The position numbers and the translations under genes were made by a program. A stretch of DNA of 35,113 nucleotides from Nitrosomonadales bacterium (lineage in GTDB: Bacteria > Pseudomonadota > Gammaproteobacteria > Burkholderiales > Nitrosomonadaceae). The stretch covers positions 1-35,113 of the forward strand of contig VFJL01000056.1 of assembly GCA_009886095.1 (NCBI GenBank). The letters run 5' to 3'. Shown here piece by piece: positions 1 to 8,055 of the stretch. The stretch's first letter is position 1, and the number at the start of each line of letters is the position of its first letter. A model generated the notes under the pieces. It did not search any database and was not told the DNA's origin. It saw only the letters and a list, made by a program, of their open reading frames with translations.

Positions 1-574
1 CGAATTGTTCGGCGACACGATAACCAAAAGGGGTAGCACCGATTTGCGGAATGGAAAGACCGCCGGTTGCGATCACCAATGAATCTGTGACCACGCCACC
101 ACGGTCGGTTTCCAACACAAACCTGCTGCCATCACTGGTGATACTGGGGGTGCTGAACCCGGCCAAATTGATACTCTGTACCCGGCACGGCATCTGCCAT
201 TCCACGCCTGCTGCATGGCATTCCTGCTGCAGCAGGTCGATGATCTGTTGCGAACTGTCGTCGCAAAACAATTGCCCTAGTTTCTTCTCGTGATAACGGA
301 TGCCGTGTTTTTCTACCAGCGTGACAAAGTCCTGCGGGGTGAAGCGTGCCAGCGCAGAATGGCAGAAATGCGGATTATGTGACAGGAAATTTTCTGGCCC
401 AACATGGCGGTTGGTGAAATTGCAGCGCCCACCGCCGGAAATGCGGATTTTTTCCGCGAGCTTGGTCGCATGCTCCAGCAGTAGCACCGAACGGCCGCGT
501 TTGCCTGCCTCCATCGCACACATCATGCCTGCAGCACCGGCACCGATCACGACTACATCTTTTTTTAATTTCAT
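1..574 (-). CDS. NAD(P)/FAD-dependent oxidoreductase, HI0933/YhiN-like (partial, 3' end outside window)
   Basis: Reading the minus strand from the ATG at 574 gives an uninterrupted frame to the window edge, about 191 codons. The N-terminus is a Rossmann dinucleotide-binding motif (VVVIGAGAAGMMCA, residues 7-20), followed by the ISGGGRCNFTN block near residues 50-60, which is typical of the HI0933/YhiN (BaiN-like) flavoprotein family, and an IATGG motif close to the window edge. Family members bind FAD; the substrate of most is unknown. The gene is divergent from argS, with about 106 bp between the two starts. The C-terminal half cannot be assessed. The family call is secure; the biochemical role is not. 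Confidence 0.85.
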   Translation of the reverse strand, partial: MKLKKDVVVIGAGAAGMMCAMEAGKRGRSVLLLEHATKLAEKIRISGGGRCNFTNRHVGPENFLSHNPHFCHSALARFTPQDFVTLVEKHGIRYHEKKLGQLFCDDSSQQIIDLLQQECHAAGVEWQMPCRVQSINLAGFSTPSITSDGSRFVLETDRGGVVTDSLVIATGGLSIPQIGATPFGYRVAEQF

Positions 575-633
575 TTTTTAGATTGCTCTGATTATTGCGC
601 AAACGAAACTGGTGAGCGTAACTTGTCCTAACC

Positions 634-648
634 CCGCTATAATAGCGG
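634..648 (+). promoter_or_regulatory. Candidate argS promoter -10 inside a perfect palindrome
   Basis: CCGCTAT-A-ATAGCGG is a perfect 15-bp palindrome whose centre contains TATAAT (638-643), about 38 bp upstream of the argS start. No good -35 hexamer stands at 16-18 bp. It could be a plain promoter or an operator overlapping one; only the palindrome and the TATAAT are directly seen. Confidence 0.4.
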
Positions 649-680
649 CTGTATAAACAATCTGCTGCCATGACATAGCT

Positions 681-2429
681 ATGACCCGGCCAGCCCAACT
701 CAATTTCAAGTCACACCTAAGCGAAATCCTGCATCATGCTTTGCATGAAATTGCACCAGTGGTCCCCGGTGTGAGCATCGAATTCGCACGTCCAAAGCAG
801 GCCAGCCACGGCGATTATTCCTGCAATCTGGCAATGCAGTTGGCCAAACCGCTGCACCAGAATCCGCGCGACATCGCCGCCTTGTTGATCAAGGCAATGC
901 CTGCTTCACCCTATCTGGAAAAAATCGAGATCGCGGGTGCGGGGTTCATCAATCTGTTCCTCAAGACCTCTGCCAAGCAACAGTTTCCACGCCATGCGCT
1001 GGAGAGCGTTACCAAATTTGGCCATAGCGACAACGGCGTGGGCAAGAGAATTCAGGTGGAATTTGTTTCAGCTAATCCCACCGGGCCGCTGCATGTCGGT
1101 CACGGACGCGGCGCAGCGTTTGGTGCGAGTCTTGCCAATGTGCTGACCGCCGCCGGTTTTTCTGTTGAGCGCGAGTACTATATCAACGATGCGGGACGGC
1201 AGATGGACATTCTGGCGCTTTCCACCTGGCTGCGCTATCTGGAACTGAACGGTGCCACCATCGCCTTTCCCGGCAATGCCTATCAGGGAGAGTACGTGCG
1301 CGACATGGCGCGACTGATATACAAGGCGCATGGCAACCGCTACCTGCACCAACCCGATTTGCTGTTTGCAGATATTCCTCCGGCATTAGATGACGCTAGT
1401 GAAGCTCGGCTTGATGGATTAATCGCCAAAGCCAAGAAACTGCTGGGGCAGGATTATGCTTATATCCACAATTTTGTTCTCACTGAGCAGTTGGGTGATT
1501 GCCGCAACGACTTGATGGAATTCGGTGTGGTGTTTGATACCTGGTTTTCGGAGCAATCGCTGTTCGACAGCGGTATGGTGGCACACGTGGTGCAACTACT
1601 CGAACAGAAAAATTATTTGTACCAGCAGGATGGTGCCAAATGGTTCCGCTCATCCGATTTCGGCGACGAAAAAGACCGGGTGGTGCAGCGTGCAAATGGA
1701 GAGTTCACTTATTTTGCTTCTGACATTGCCTATCACCTCAACAAATTTGAGCGTGGCTTTGATCGCGCCATCGATGTGTGGGGCGCCGATCACCACGGTT
1801 ATATCCAGCGGGTAAAGGGCGCGTTGCAGGCATTGGCGTTGGATCCAGCGAAACTCGAAGTTGCTTTGGTGCAGTTCGCGGTGCTCTACCGCGATGGCAA
1901 AAAAACTTCTATGTCCACCCGTTCAGGCGAATTTGTCACGTTACGGGAATTACGCCAGGAAGTGGGTAACGATGCCGCGCGATTTTTTTATGTGTTGCGC
2001 AAGAGTGATCAACATCTGGATTTCGATTTGGACTTGGCCAAGTCACAAAGCAACGATAACCCGGTGTATTACGTGCAATACGCCCATGCACGAGTCTGCA
2101 GCGTTCTGGAGCAGTGGGGTGAAGACACGGCGCTGCTTGTCACGGCGGATCCCAGTCCGCTCACTAGTCCTGCGGAACTGGCGCTGTTGCAGAAGCTGAT
2201 TGATTATCCCGAGACGGTGGATGCGGCAGCGAAAGAACTTTCTCCTCACCTGATCGCTTTTTATCTCAGGGAGCTGGCAGGCGAATTCCACAGTTACTAT
2301 AATGCGACCCGTTTTCTCGTGCCGGAAGTGCCGCTACGGCTTGCCCGCCTGGCACTGATTGCGGCAATACGACAAGTGCTGGTGAACGGACTGACATTGC
2401 TGGGTGTAAGTGCGCCCAGCAAGATGTAA
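681..2429 (+). CDS. argS: Arginyl-tRNA synthetase
   Basis: 582-residue class I aminoacyl-tRNA synthetase that charges tRNA-Arg with arginine in the cytoplasm. The N-terminal Add1-type domain covers about residues 1-100. The HIGH signature appears as NPTGPLHVGHGRG near residue 137, and the KMSKS-equivalent loop as KKTSMSTRSGEFV near residue 408. The C-terminal DALR anticodon-binding domain includes YVQYAHARVCS and runs to the end. Length matches the family (roughly 560-590). The Shine-Dalgarno sequence is weak; the start is chosen because it aligns with the usual N-terminus. It is followed 29 bp later by the SPOR-domain gene, so the two may be cotranscribed. Confidence 0.97.
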   Translation: MTRPAQLNFKSHLSEILHHALHEIAPVVPGVSIEFARPKQASHGDYSCNLAMQLAKPLHQNPRDIAALLIKAMPASPYLEKIEIAGAGFINLFLKTSAKQQFPRHALESVTKFGHSDNGVGKRIQVEFVSANPTGPLHVGHGRGAAFGASLANVLTAAGFSVEREYYINDAGRQMDILALSTWLRYLELNGATIAFPGNAYQGEYVRDMARLIYKAHGNRYLHQPDLLFADIPPALDDASEARLDGLIAKAKKLLGQDYAYIHNFVLTEQLGDCRNDLMEFGVVFDTWFSEQSLFDSGMVAHVVQLLEQKNYLYQQDGAKWFRSSDFGDEKDRVVQRANGEFTYFASDIAYHLNKFERGFDRAIDVWGADHHGYIQRVKGALQALALDPAKLEVALVQFAVLYRDGKKTSMSTRSGEFVTLRELRQEVGNDAARFFYVLRKSDQHLDFDLDLAKSQSNDNPVYYVQYAHARVCSVLEQWGEDTALLVTADPSPLTSPAELALLQKLIDYPETVDAAAKELSPHLIAFYLRELAGEFHSYYNATRFLVPEVPLRLARLALIAAIRQVLVNGLTLLGVSAPSKM

Positions 2430-2458
2430 GCCGACAGACAAACCCAATAAGGATTTCC

Positions 2459-3061
2459 ATGAGTCGAGATTACAAATCTCAGCCCAAATCTACACCCTCC
2501 GGCAGAAGCGGGAGTTCTCTTGTTTTGGGGTTGTTTATCGGTTATGCATTGGGACTTATCAGTGCCATGGGTATCTGGATATATATCAATCAGGCGCCCA
2601 GTCCGTTCGTTGCCCAGGATAGGCCCGTCGACAGCGCGGTAAAGAGCGACCCGAGTCCAGCGCAAAAGGGTGGGCAGGTAGCCGGCAAAGACGACAAATC
2701 AGCGCAGACTGCTGACGGCAAGCCGCGTTTCGAATTTTACAAGATGCTGCCAGGCGCCGAGGAGCCGGTCACCGAGCAACAACTCCAGCAGGCAGTACCG
2801 CAACCCTCGTCCAAAGAAAGCTATTTTATTCAGGCGGGATCATTCCAGAACGCCGAGGATGCGGATAACCTGAAAGCGAAGCTCGCAATGATGGGGGTGG
2901 AAGCGTCGGTCCAAGTGGTCGATCTGGCGGAGAAGGGAACTTGGCACAGAGTGCGTATGGGGCCTTTAAAAGATACCGGCGAGATCAGCCGGGTGCGTGC
3001 CTCCCTGCAACAAAATGGCATCCAGACCAGCCTGATCAAGGTGCATGAAGGAGTGCAGTAG
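2459..3061 (+). CDS. SPOR-domain inner-membrane protein (FtsN-like)
   Basis: 200-residue bitopic protein. A short basic N-terminus is followed by one membrane segment (about residues 21-43), a Pro/Lys/Gln-rich periplasmic linker, and a C-terminal SPOR domain (about 120-198: YFIQAGSFQNAEDAD ... VRMGPLKD). SPOR domains bind denuded septal peptidoglycan, so the protein probably acts at the division site as FtsN or DedD do. The start is well supported by AAGGA seven bases upstream. It lies between argS and dsbA, a common betaproteobacterial order. Whether it is the true FtsN or a second SPOR protein cannot be decided here. Confidence 0.9.
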   Translation: MSRDYKSQPKSTPSGRSGSSLVLGLFIGYALGLISAMGIWIYINQAPSPFVAQDRPVDSAVKSDPSPAQKGGQVAGKDDKSAQTADGKPRFEFYKMLPGAEEPVTEQQLQQAVPQPSSKESYFIQAGSFQNAEDADNLKAKLAMMGVEASVQVVDLAEKGTWHRVRMGPLKDTGEISRVRASLQQNGIQTSLIKVHEGVQ

Positions 3062-3106
3062 CCTGTTATCAACGTCAACACAATTTCTGTTATCGCGAGG
3101 AAAAAA

Positions 3107-3754
3107 ATGAAGCTAATCCGATTTTTTACGATCTTGTTGTTGTCTACCGGCTTAGGGTTAACCGCTACTTCCAGCGCCCGTGCTGAAATCGTTGAAGGGC
3201 GTGATTACACCGTCCTACCCGAAGCCCGGCCGACGGAAAGCGGTAAAAACATTGAGGTGCTCGAATTCTTCTGGTATGGCTGCCCGCACTGCTACGACCT
3301 GCATCCGCTTATCAAAGCCTGGCAGAAAAAGATGCCGAAAGACGTGAGCTTTCGCTATGTTCCGGCAGTGTTCCGTGCCAACTGGGTTCCCGGCACAAAA
3401 ACTTTTTACGCATTGGAAGCCCTGGGCGTAAGGGACAAGCTGCACGATAAAGTTTACGACGCCATTCATCTCGACAAGATAGACCTGAGCAAGGAAGACC
3501 TATTATTCGACTGGATGGCAAAGCAGGGGATAGAGCGGCAGAAATTTGTTGATGCCTACAACTCTTTCTCGGTGCAGAATCAGGCATCCCGCTCCACACA
3601 AATGTCCAAGGATTACAACCTCGCAGGTGTCCCCGCATTGGTGGTGGATGGCAGATATCTGACCAGTGGCAAGATGGGTGGCACTCCGCAGGACACCATC
3701 AGAACGCTGGAAGAGTTGATTGTGAAAGTGCGCAAGGAGAGGGCAAAGAAATAG
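3107..3754 (+). CDS. dsbA: Thiol:disulfide interchange protein DsbA
   Basis: 215 residues with a Sec signal peptide (about 1-26, ending SSARA|E). The thioredoxin-fold active site is WYGCPHCYDLHP, with CPHC at about residues 59-62. The cis-proline loop is GVPALVVDG near residue 177. The protein introduces disulfides into periplasmic substrates and is reoxidised by DsbB. A purine-rich ribosome site (GCGAGGAAAAAA) sits directly before the ATG. It lies 45 bp after the SPOR gene. The several Cys-rich exported proteins at 22-33 kb are plausible clients, but that is inference. Confidence 0.96.
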   Translation: MKLIRFFTILLLSTGLGLTATSSARAEIVEGRDYTVLPEARPTESGKNIEVLEFFWYGCPHCYDLHPLIKAWQKKMPKDVSFRYVPAVFRANWVPGTKTFYALEALGVRDKLHDKVYDAIHLDKIDLSKEDLLFDWMAKQGIERQKFVDAYNSFSVQNQASRSTQMSKDYNLAGVPALVVDGRYLTSGKMGGTPQDTIRTLEELIVKVRKERAKK

Positions 3755-3919
3755 TATGGTACTGATCCCACCAGATCAGCATTCCAGTTTCAGTCCAAAA
3801 GTGAAACGAGGCGACGAGCGAATGAGCACTGGAGATGGTACAGGGATGGTACGGCAAGGTGCAAACGCGGAAACCAACGAAGTGTCACTGATGGAATGGG
3901 ATCGGAAGTTGACCACCCA

Positions 3920-4672
3920 ATGCCGCTGACAGTCCTCATCAGCGGCGCCTCCAGCGGTCTGGGCAGAGCCTTGGCACTGCATTATGCAAGACAGGGTGCA
4001 ACCTTGGGATTAATCGCACGGCGCAGAGAACTGCTGCAGGAACTCGCGCAAGAACTACCCGGCGCAGCCGTTTACGTTGCCGATGTCCGTGATGCCACTG
4101 CCATGCAGGCTGTTGCACAGGATTTTATGCACCATCACGGCCACCCGGATATTGTCATCGCCAATGCCGGCATCAGTCGTGGCACGCTCACCGAATACGC
4201 TGAAGACAGTGAGGTTTTCGCGGACATCCTCGCCACTAACGTCAACGGCATGCTCAACATCTTCCAACCGTTTGTCGTGGCAATGCGCACTGCCGGACAC
4301 GGCAGCCTGGTCGGGATCGCCAGTGTTGCAGGCTATCGCGGCCTCCCCGGTGGGGGCGCTTACTCCGCTTCCAAGGCAGCTACCATCGCCTACTTGGAAA
4401 GTCTACGGGTAGAAATGCACGGCAGCGGGGTCTCCGTTATCACCATTTGCCCCGGCTACATCGTCACACCGATGACAGCAAACAATCCCTTCTACATGCC
4501 TTTCATCCTGTCGGCAGAAGTCATGGCTGAGAAAATCGTCCGCACCATCGAACGCAAAAAACTGTACGCCGTGATTCCGTGGCAAATGGCCATCGTCGCG
4601 CGAGTGCTGAGACTACTTCCCAATTTTCTCTATGATCGCTTGTTTGCCAAAGCGCCGCGCAAACCGCGCTGA
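3920..4672 (+). CDS. Short-chain dehydrogenase/reductase (SDR)
   Basis: About 250 residues of a classical SDR. The nucleotide-binding motif is ISGASSGLGRALA near the N-terminus, NAG occurs in the IVIANAGIS strand, and the catalytic Ser plus YxxxK triad is visible (GIASV ... AYSASKAA). The C-terminus is basic and hydrophobic (LLPNFLYDRLFAKAPRKPR), like SDRs that associate with membranes. The start at 3920 is preferred over the in-frame ATG at 3896 because GGAAG lies upstream and the motif then sits at the usual distance. The substrate is unknown. Decayed copies of its 5' and 3' ends lie at 5828-5895 and 6442-6554. Confidence 0.9.
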   Translation: MPLTVLISGASSGLGRALALHYARQGATLGLIARRRELLQELAQELPGAAVYVADVRDATAMQAVAQDFMHHHGHPDIVIANAGISRGTLTEYAEDSEVFADILATNVNGMLNIFQPFVVAMRTAGHGSLVGIASVAGYRGLPGGGAYSASKAATIAYLESLRVEMHGSGVSVITICPGYIVTPMTANNPFYMPFILSAEVMAEKIVRTIERKKLYAVIPWQMAIVARVLRLLPNFLYDRLFAKAPRKPR

Positions 4673-5135
4673 TTGGTAGCTTGTGTTTCTCGAATGGGTG
4701 GTATCAGACTATTTGCAATAGTAGTGGAGGGCAGGTATGTCAACGGGTTTCTGCTACTCGCGATGGTCACACATGTATATCCAATTCCATTTCATTAGTG
4801 ACATTTCGCTTATACCCCACCTGTGCCTTGTCGTGCTGCGCTCCGAAGGAAGTCCTCTTGAGGAAGGGCGTACTGTCTGCGGCGTTCGTTCGTCATCGCT
4901 TCATTCCACTTTCGAACTGGAATTGAATAAGGGCATGTCAGCGGAAATTTTTGATGCTTTAGTTAGCCCGTACTGAACATACGAGTGACAAGAAACTAGC
5001 TGCAATATGAATTAATTGTGAATAATATGTTCATTAATTGTGAACTTATTGTGAAATATTAACTCTGAGTTAAGCAAGCTACTTTTATAGCTAGCGTGGA
5101 ATTCCTTAAATAACATCCTCTTAGGAGCATCTTCC
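4673..5135. other. 463-bp intergenic stretch without a supported gene
   Basis: Two overlapping open frames on the plus strand have low-complexity, frame-shadow-like composition and no ribosome site, and were not called. The right half is AT-rich and contains the 12-mer ATTAATTGTGAA twice (5011-5022 and 5033-5044) and a partial third copy, ATTGTGAA (5048-5055). This is possibly a promoter or operator region for the small protein at 5136. Confidence 0.4.
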
Positions 5136-5351
5136 GTGAAAACTACTCGTTCTGCCTCCGTCTTAATTTTATCCGTTGGTATCTTCCTCCTGTGGGCTAC
5201 CCCTATTCTAGCTTCGAATGAATTTGATGCAGGTTGGTTTGCCATAGAGTTTTGTGTCTTGATGGGGACTTACGTAATGCTCGTCTACCCCAGTCTTTTC
5301 AGTTTCATACCTCGTCGCAATAAACAGACTACTTATAGTGCCATGGCGTAA
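5136..5351 (+). CDS. Small membrane protein, unknown function
   Basis: 71 residues with a GTG start preceded by AGGAGC. Two hydrophobic segments (about residues 7-26 and 33-57) are followed by a basic tail (IPRRNKQTT). The first segment ends ILAS-N and could be a cleavable signal peptide. No family recognised. Base composition is more AT-rich than the flanking housekeeping genes, consistent with an acquired segment. Confidence 0.55.
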   Translation: MKTTRSASVLILSVGIFLLWATPILASNEFDAGWFAIEFCVLMGTYVMLVYPSLFSFIPRRNKQTTYSAMA

Positions 5352-5431
5352 ATAGCGCCTGATTTTTTGTAGGAAAATCGTAAGGGAAACGCAAGTTTTA
5401 TTCCATTTTCATAAACGAGGAGAAAATAATA

Positions 5432-5755
5432 ATGAAAAATAATTTTTCGGGATATGTATTTAAATTTCTAATTGTTTGGATGGGATCGTCATTGACAGGT
5501 TTAACCTATGCTCAGGATGCGAAAGTGGTGGAGTATCAAGCTGCTGAAGTCGAACTAAAAAATATTCAAAAGCAATTGATGGGGAAACTGAGTGACAAGG
5601 ATAAGGAAAATTTAAAAAAATCTCAGAGACAGTGGAATACATTTAAAAATACCGACTGTAAATATGAAGGGGTAGATACGTTCCAGTGTCTTGGGTCGAG
5701 AACCAAAGAACGAACGCAGCATCTGAAAGATCGCCTGGAGAGTTCACCTCACTAG
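5432..5755 (+). CDS. Small secreted LprI-like (DUF1311) protein
   Basis: 107 residues. A signal peptide (about 1-27, ending TYA|QD) is followed by a helical, charged domain carrying the QRQW-x7-C ... QCLG-x-RTKERTQHL pattern of the lysozyme-inhibitor LprI/DUF1311 family. The two cysteines in that pattern usually form a disulfide. A good ribosome site (ACGAGGAG) stands ahead of the ATG. AT-rich relative to neighbours. The family is placed by motif only; lysozyme inhibition is not shown by the sequence. Confidence 0.7.
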   Translation: MKNNFSGYVFKFLIVWMGSSLTGLTYAQDAKVVEYQAAEVELKNIQKQLMGKLSDKDKENLKKSQRQWNTFKNTDCKYEGVDTFQCLGSRTKERTQHLKDRLESSPH

Positions 5756-5827
5756 AACGATGCGACGATGCATGTGATGGAGTGGGGGGCTTTGGCCGTA
5801 GAGGATGTCTGTTGTCAGCGGCGAGCC

Positions 5828-5895
5828 CTCACCAGCGGTGCCTCCAGCGGTCTGGGTAGGGCCTTGGCACTGTATTATGCAAGACAGGGTGTAAA
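5828..5895 (+). pseudogene. Remnant of the 5' end of the SDR gene
   Basis: About 66 bp match the start of the intact SDR gene (3933-4000) with roughly six substitutions, covering the GASSGLGRA nucleotide-binding segment through ARQG. The similarity stops abruptly at about 5895. Its 3' counterpart is at 6442-6554, with a MITE-like element and the DUF3820 gene lying between. Confidence 0.75.
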
Positions 5896-5912
5896 CACCA
5901 AATTCAATGGTA

Positions 5913-5945
5913 GACCCTGTTGATTTCTGTGACCCTGTTGATTTC
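5913..5945. repeat. Two tandem 15-mers, period 18
   Basis: GACCCTGTTGATTTC occurs at 5913-5927 and again at 5931-5945, separated by TGT. It lies just after the point where the SDR remnant ends. Confidence 0.7.
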
Positions 5946-5978
5946 GCGCTAATTGTGAGAAATTGCGTTGCGCATATA

Positions 5979-6155
5979 ATCCCAGATAATTCATTAGGCG
6001 GCTCTCTGAGCTTACGCGAGTGCTGGCGGTCAGTCTGCTGCCATTTCTGCCGCTTGCTCCGCGTCCATAGACCCGCTATGGATTTCTCCCAACCAGCAAA
6101 ACTGCTTCGCATCCTGCCTCACCATCATCTCACGTCCCAACGGATTATCTGGGAT
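5979..6155. mobile_element. MITE-like element with 12-bp perfect terminal inverted repeats
   Basis: ATCCCAGATAAT at 5979-5990 is exactly inverted as ATTATCTGGGAT at 6144-6155, bounding 177 bp. Just inside, the two ends keep partial similarity (TTCATTAGGCG against CCGTTGGGACG). The interior has no long open frame; on the minus strand a 32-codon frame is the longest start-to-stop piece. Size, inverted ends and location inside a disrupted SDR copy suggest a non-autonomous transposable element. No clear target-site duplication is seen. Confidence 0.45.
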
Positions 6156-6192
6156 AAAATGAGATTTCTAAAATCGAAAGTACTCGGCAGTA

Positions 6193-6405
6193 ATGAATCC
6201 AGAACACTTGCAGCTATTGGTTACCCGAGTCATGCCTTACGGCAAGTACAAGGGACGTCTGATAGCCGATTTGCCTGGGGATTATCTCAACTGGTTTGCT
6301 CGTAAAGGGTTCCCTCCTGGCGAAATCGGCAATCTATTGGCGTTGATGCAAGAGCTGGATCACAATGGGCTTTCATCTCTACTAGACCCACTTCGAAAAC
6401 GCTAA
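6193..6405 (+). CDS. DUF3820 family protein
   Basis: 70 residues that match the compact DUF3820 fold: the MPYGKYKGRLIADLPGDYL core (residues 14-32), then NWFARKGFPPGEIGNLLALMQ and a short C-terminal helix. The Pfam family is described as a putative quorum-sensing-regulated virulence factor, but the biochemical role is unknown. The gene sits inside the split SDR remnant, 38 bp after the inverted-repeat element. A partial second copy of its 3' end and downstream flank lies at 7800-7933. Confidence 0.8.
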   Translation: MNPEHLQLLVTRVMPYGKYKGRLIADLPGDYLNWFARKGFPPGEIGNLLALMQELDHNGLSSLLDPLRKR

Positions 6406-6441
6406 TACGATTGCCAGGTGCAACAGCGCTGCTGACGCGTA

Positions 6442-6554
6442 CAAAAGACGGTATGCCGTGATTCCGTGGCAAATGGCCATCGTCGCACGAGTACTGAACT
6501 TCCTGATTTCTCTATGACCATCGGTTCACCAAAGTACCGAACAAACCGCACTGA
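6442..6554 (+). pseudogene. Remnant of the 3' end of the SDR gene
   Basis: About 113 bp match the last ~115 bp of the intact SDR (4557-4672), including YAVIPWQMAIVARVL and the terminal TGA, with small deletions and an early in-frame stop. With 5828-5895 it brackets an old insertion or rearrangement. It cannot encode a functional enzyme. Confidence 0.75.
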
Positions 6555-6682
6555 ACGTCTCAAAAGAAACTCGCCAATGGATTTCAGGTCACTCGTACAT
6601 CAAATTTGATTTTATCTCTTGACCGCTGTTACATTGCGTCTAGTACGAGATGGTTTATCGCAATGATGAATAAGGAAAAATT

Positions 6683-7708
6683 ATGGCCAACGCAACGAAT
6701 CCATCACGGATTCTTGAGACAGGTTTTGGTTTTTGGGAATCCAAGGTTCTTCTTACAGCAGTTGAACTAGAGCTTTTCACCAAACTGGAGGAGCAGTCCA
6801 TGACTGGAGTATCCCTGGGTGGGATACTCGATCTTCATCCACGCGGAATCTGGGATTTTTTTGATACATTGGTAGCGCTAGGATTTTTGAACCGGGATGG
6901 GACTGGGCCAACGGCACTCTATTCCAATACCGAGGAAACCAGTTTGTTTCTCGATAAAAACAAGCCCTCTTATGTCGGCGGCATTCTTGAGATGGCCAAT
7001 GACCGCTTGTATGGATTCTGGAATGACCTGGGGGTCGCGCTCAAAACAGGCAAACCCCAGAATGAAGTCAAGCACAGCCAGAAACCCATGTTTGAGATGC
7101 TCTACGAAGATTTGCCACGGCTTGAACAATTTATGGGTGCCATGAGAGGACTTTCAATTGGTAACTTCCAGGCATTTGCACAACAGTTTGATTTTTCAAA
7201 CTATGAATCGCTTTGTGACGTAGGAGGTGCCACCGGATTGCTTTCAAGCCTCGTGGCAGGGCAGCACCCGCACATGAAATGTACGACGTTTGATTTGCCG
7301 GTCATCGAGCCAATAGCCAAAAAATGGATCACAAAAGCGGGGCTATCTGAGCGTATTGATGTCGTATCGGGAGATTTTTTTAAAGACGCCTTGCCAAAGT
7401 CAGACATTATTACAATGGGAAATATCCTGCACGACTGGAATCTGGAGAAGAAGAAGCACCTTATACGTCAAGCATATGAAGCGCTGCCGGAAAATGGTGT
7501 GTTTGTCGTGATAGAAAATATCATCGATGATGACCGGCGTACCAATGCCTTCGGGCTCATGATGTCCCTGCATATGCTTATCGAGTTTGGCGATGCCTTT
7601 GATTTCACTGGGGCCAATTTTTGGGAGTGGTGCCAGGAAGCCGGATTTAAACGATATGAAATAATACATCTGGCAGGCCCATGTAGCGCAGCAATAGCCT
7701 ATAAATAG
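6683..7708 (+). CDS. SAM-dependent O-methyltransferase (Methyltransf_2 / acetylserotonin OMT-like)
   Basis: 341 residues. The N-terminal winged-helix dimerisation domain spans about 1-100, and the C-terminal Rossmann-like methyltransferase domain about 160-340. The SAM-binding glycine loop is CDVGGATGLLSSL (near residue 178), with acidic FDLP after the second strand. NILHDW near residue 250 carries the His that acts as general base in plant O-methyltransferases. AAGGA precedes the ATG. Relatives modify hydroxyls of aromatic or polyketide-like small molecules; no biosynthetic partner genes lie nearby. It sits alone within the mosaic region, so horizontal acquisition is likely. Confidence 0.85.
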   Translation: MANATNPSRILETGFGFWESKVLLTAVELELFTKLEEQSMTGVSLGGILDLHPRGIWDFFDTLVALGFLNRDGTGPTALYSNTEETSLFLDKNKPSYVGGILEMANDRLYGFWNDLGVALKTGKPQNEVKHSQKPMFEMLYEDLPRLEQFMGAMRGLSIGNFQAFAQQFDFSNYESLCDVGGATGLLSSLVAGQHPHMKCTTFDLPVIEPIAKKWITKAGLSERIDVVSGDFFKDALPKSDIITMGNILHDWNLEKKKHLIRQAYEALPENGVFVVIENIIDDDRRTNAFGLMMSLHMLIEFGDAFDFTGANFWEWCQEAGFKRYEIIHLAGPCSAAIAYK

Positions 7709-7799
7709 ATATCCAAACTACTTACGCATATTTTGGAGCCATGCTTATACGTCTTGCGTTGGCATTTCACCTGTAATATGTTGCGAGCTGATCCCACGA

Positions 7800-7933
7800 C
7801 GGAATCGGCAATCTATTGGCGTTGATACAAGAGCTGGATCACAATGGAATTTTATCTCTATTAGTACCACTCAGAGAACGATAACAGGATCGCTAAATGC
7901 GACAGCGCTATTGGCGCACCCAAAAAATTTGAC
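7800..7933 (+). pseudogene. Remnant of the DUF3820 gene 3' end plus flank
   Basis: The segment matches 6329-6449: the last 27 or so codons of the DUF3820 gene remain in frame to a TAA (IGNLLAL ... LDHNG), and homology continues through about 45 bp of downstream flank (CGACAGCGCTATTGGCGCACCCA against CAACAGCGCTGCTGACGCGTACA). The 5' part is missing. The rest of the 7709-8055 gap holds no supported gene. Confidence 0.75.
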
Positions 7934-8055
7934 TAGATACTGAAAAGTGTATGGGCTGGTTTAATTGAAGCCCCATTTTCTCTGTTTATTCCGTATGTTC
8001 CGTGGTATGAGTTGTTTCCAGGATGAACAGAAAATATGAGTGCAGCACGGCACCG

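Noticed and set aside
4681-4976. Two overlapping plus-strand frames after the SDR gene
   Set aside because: No ribosome site, no recognisable domain, and each frame shadows the other.
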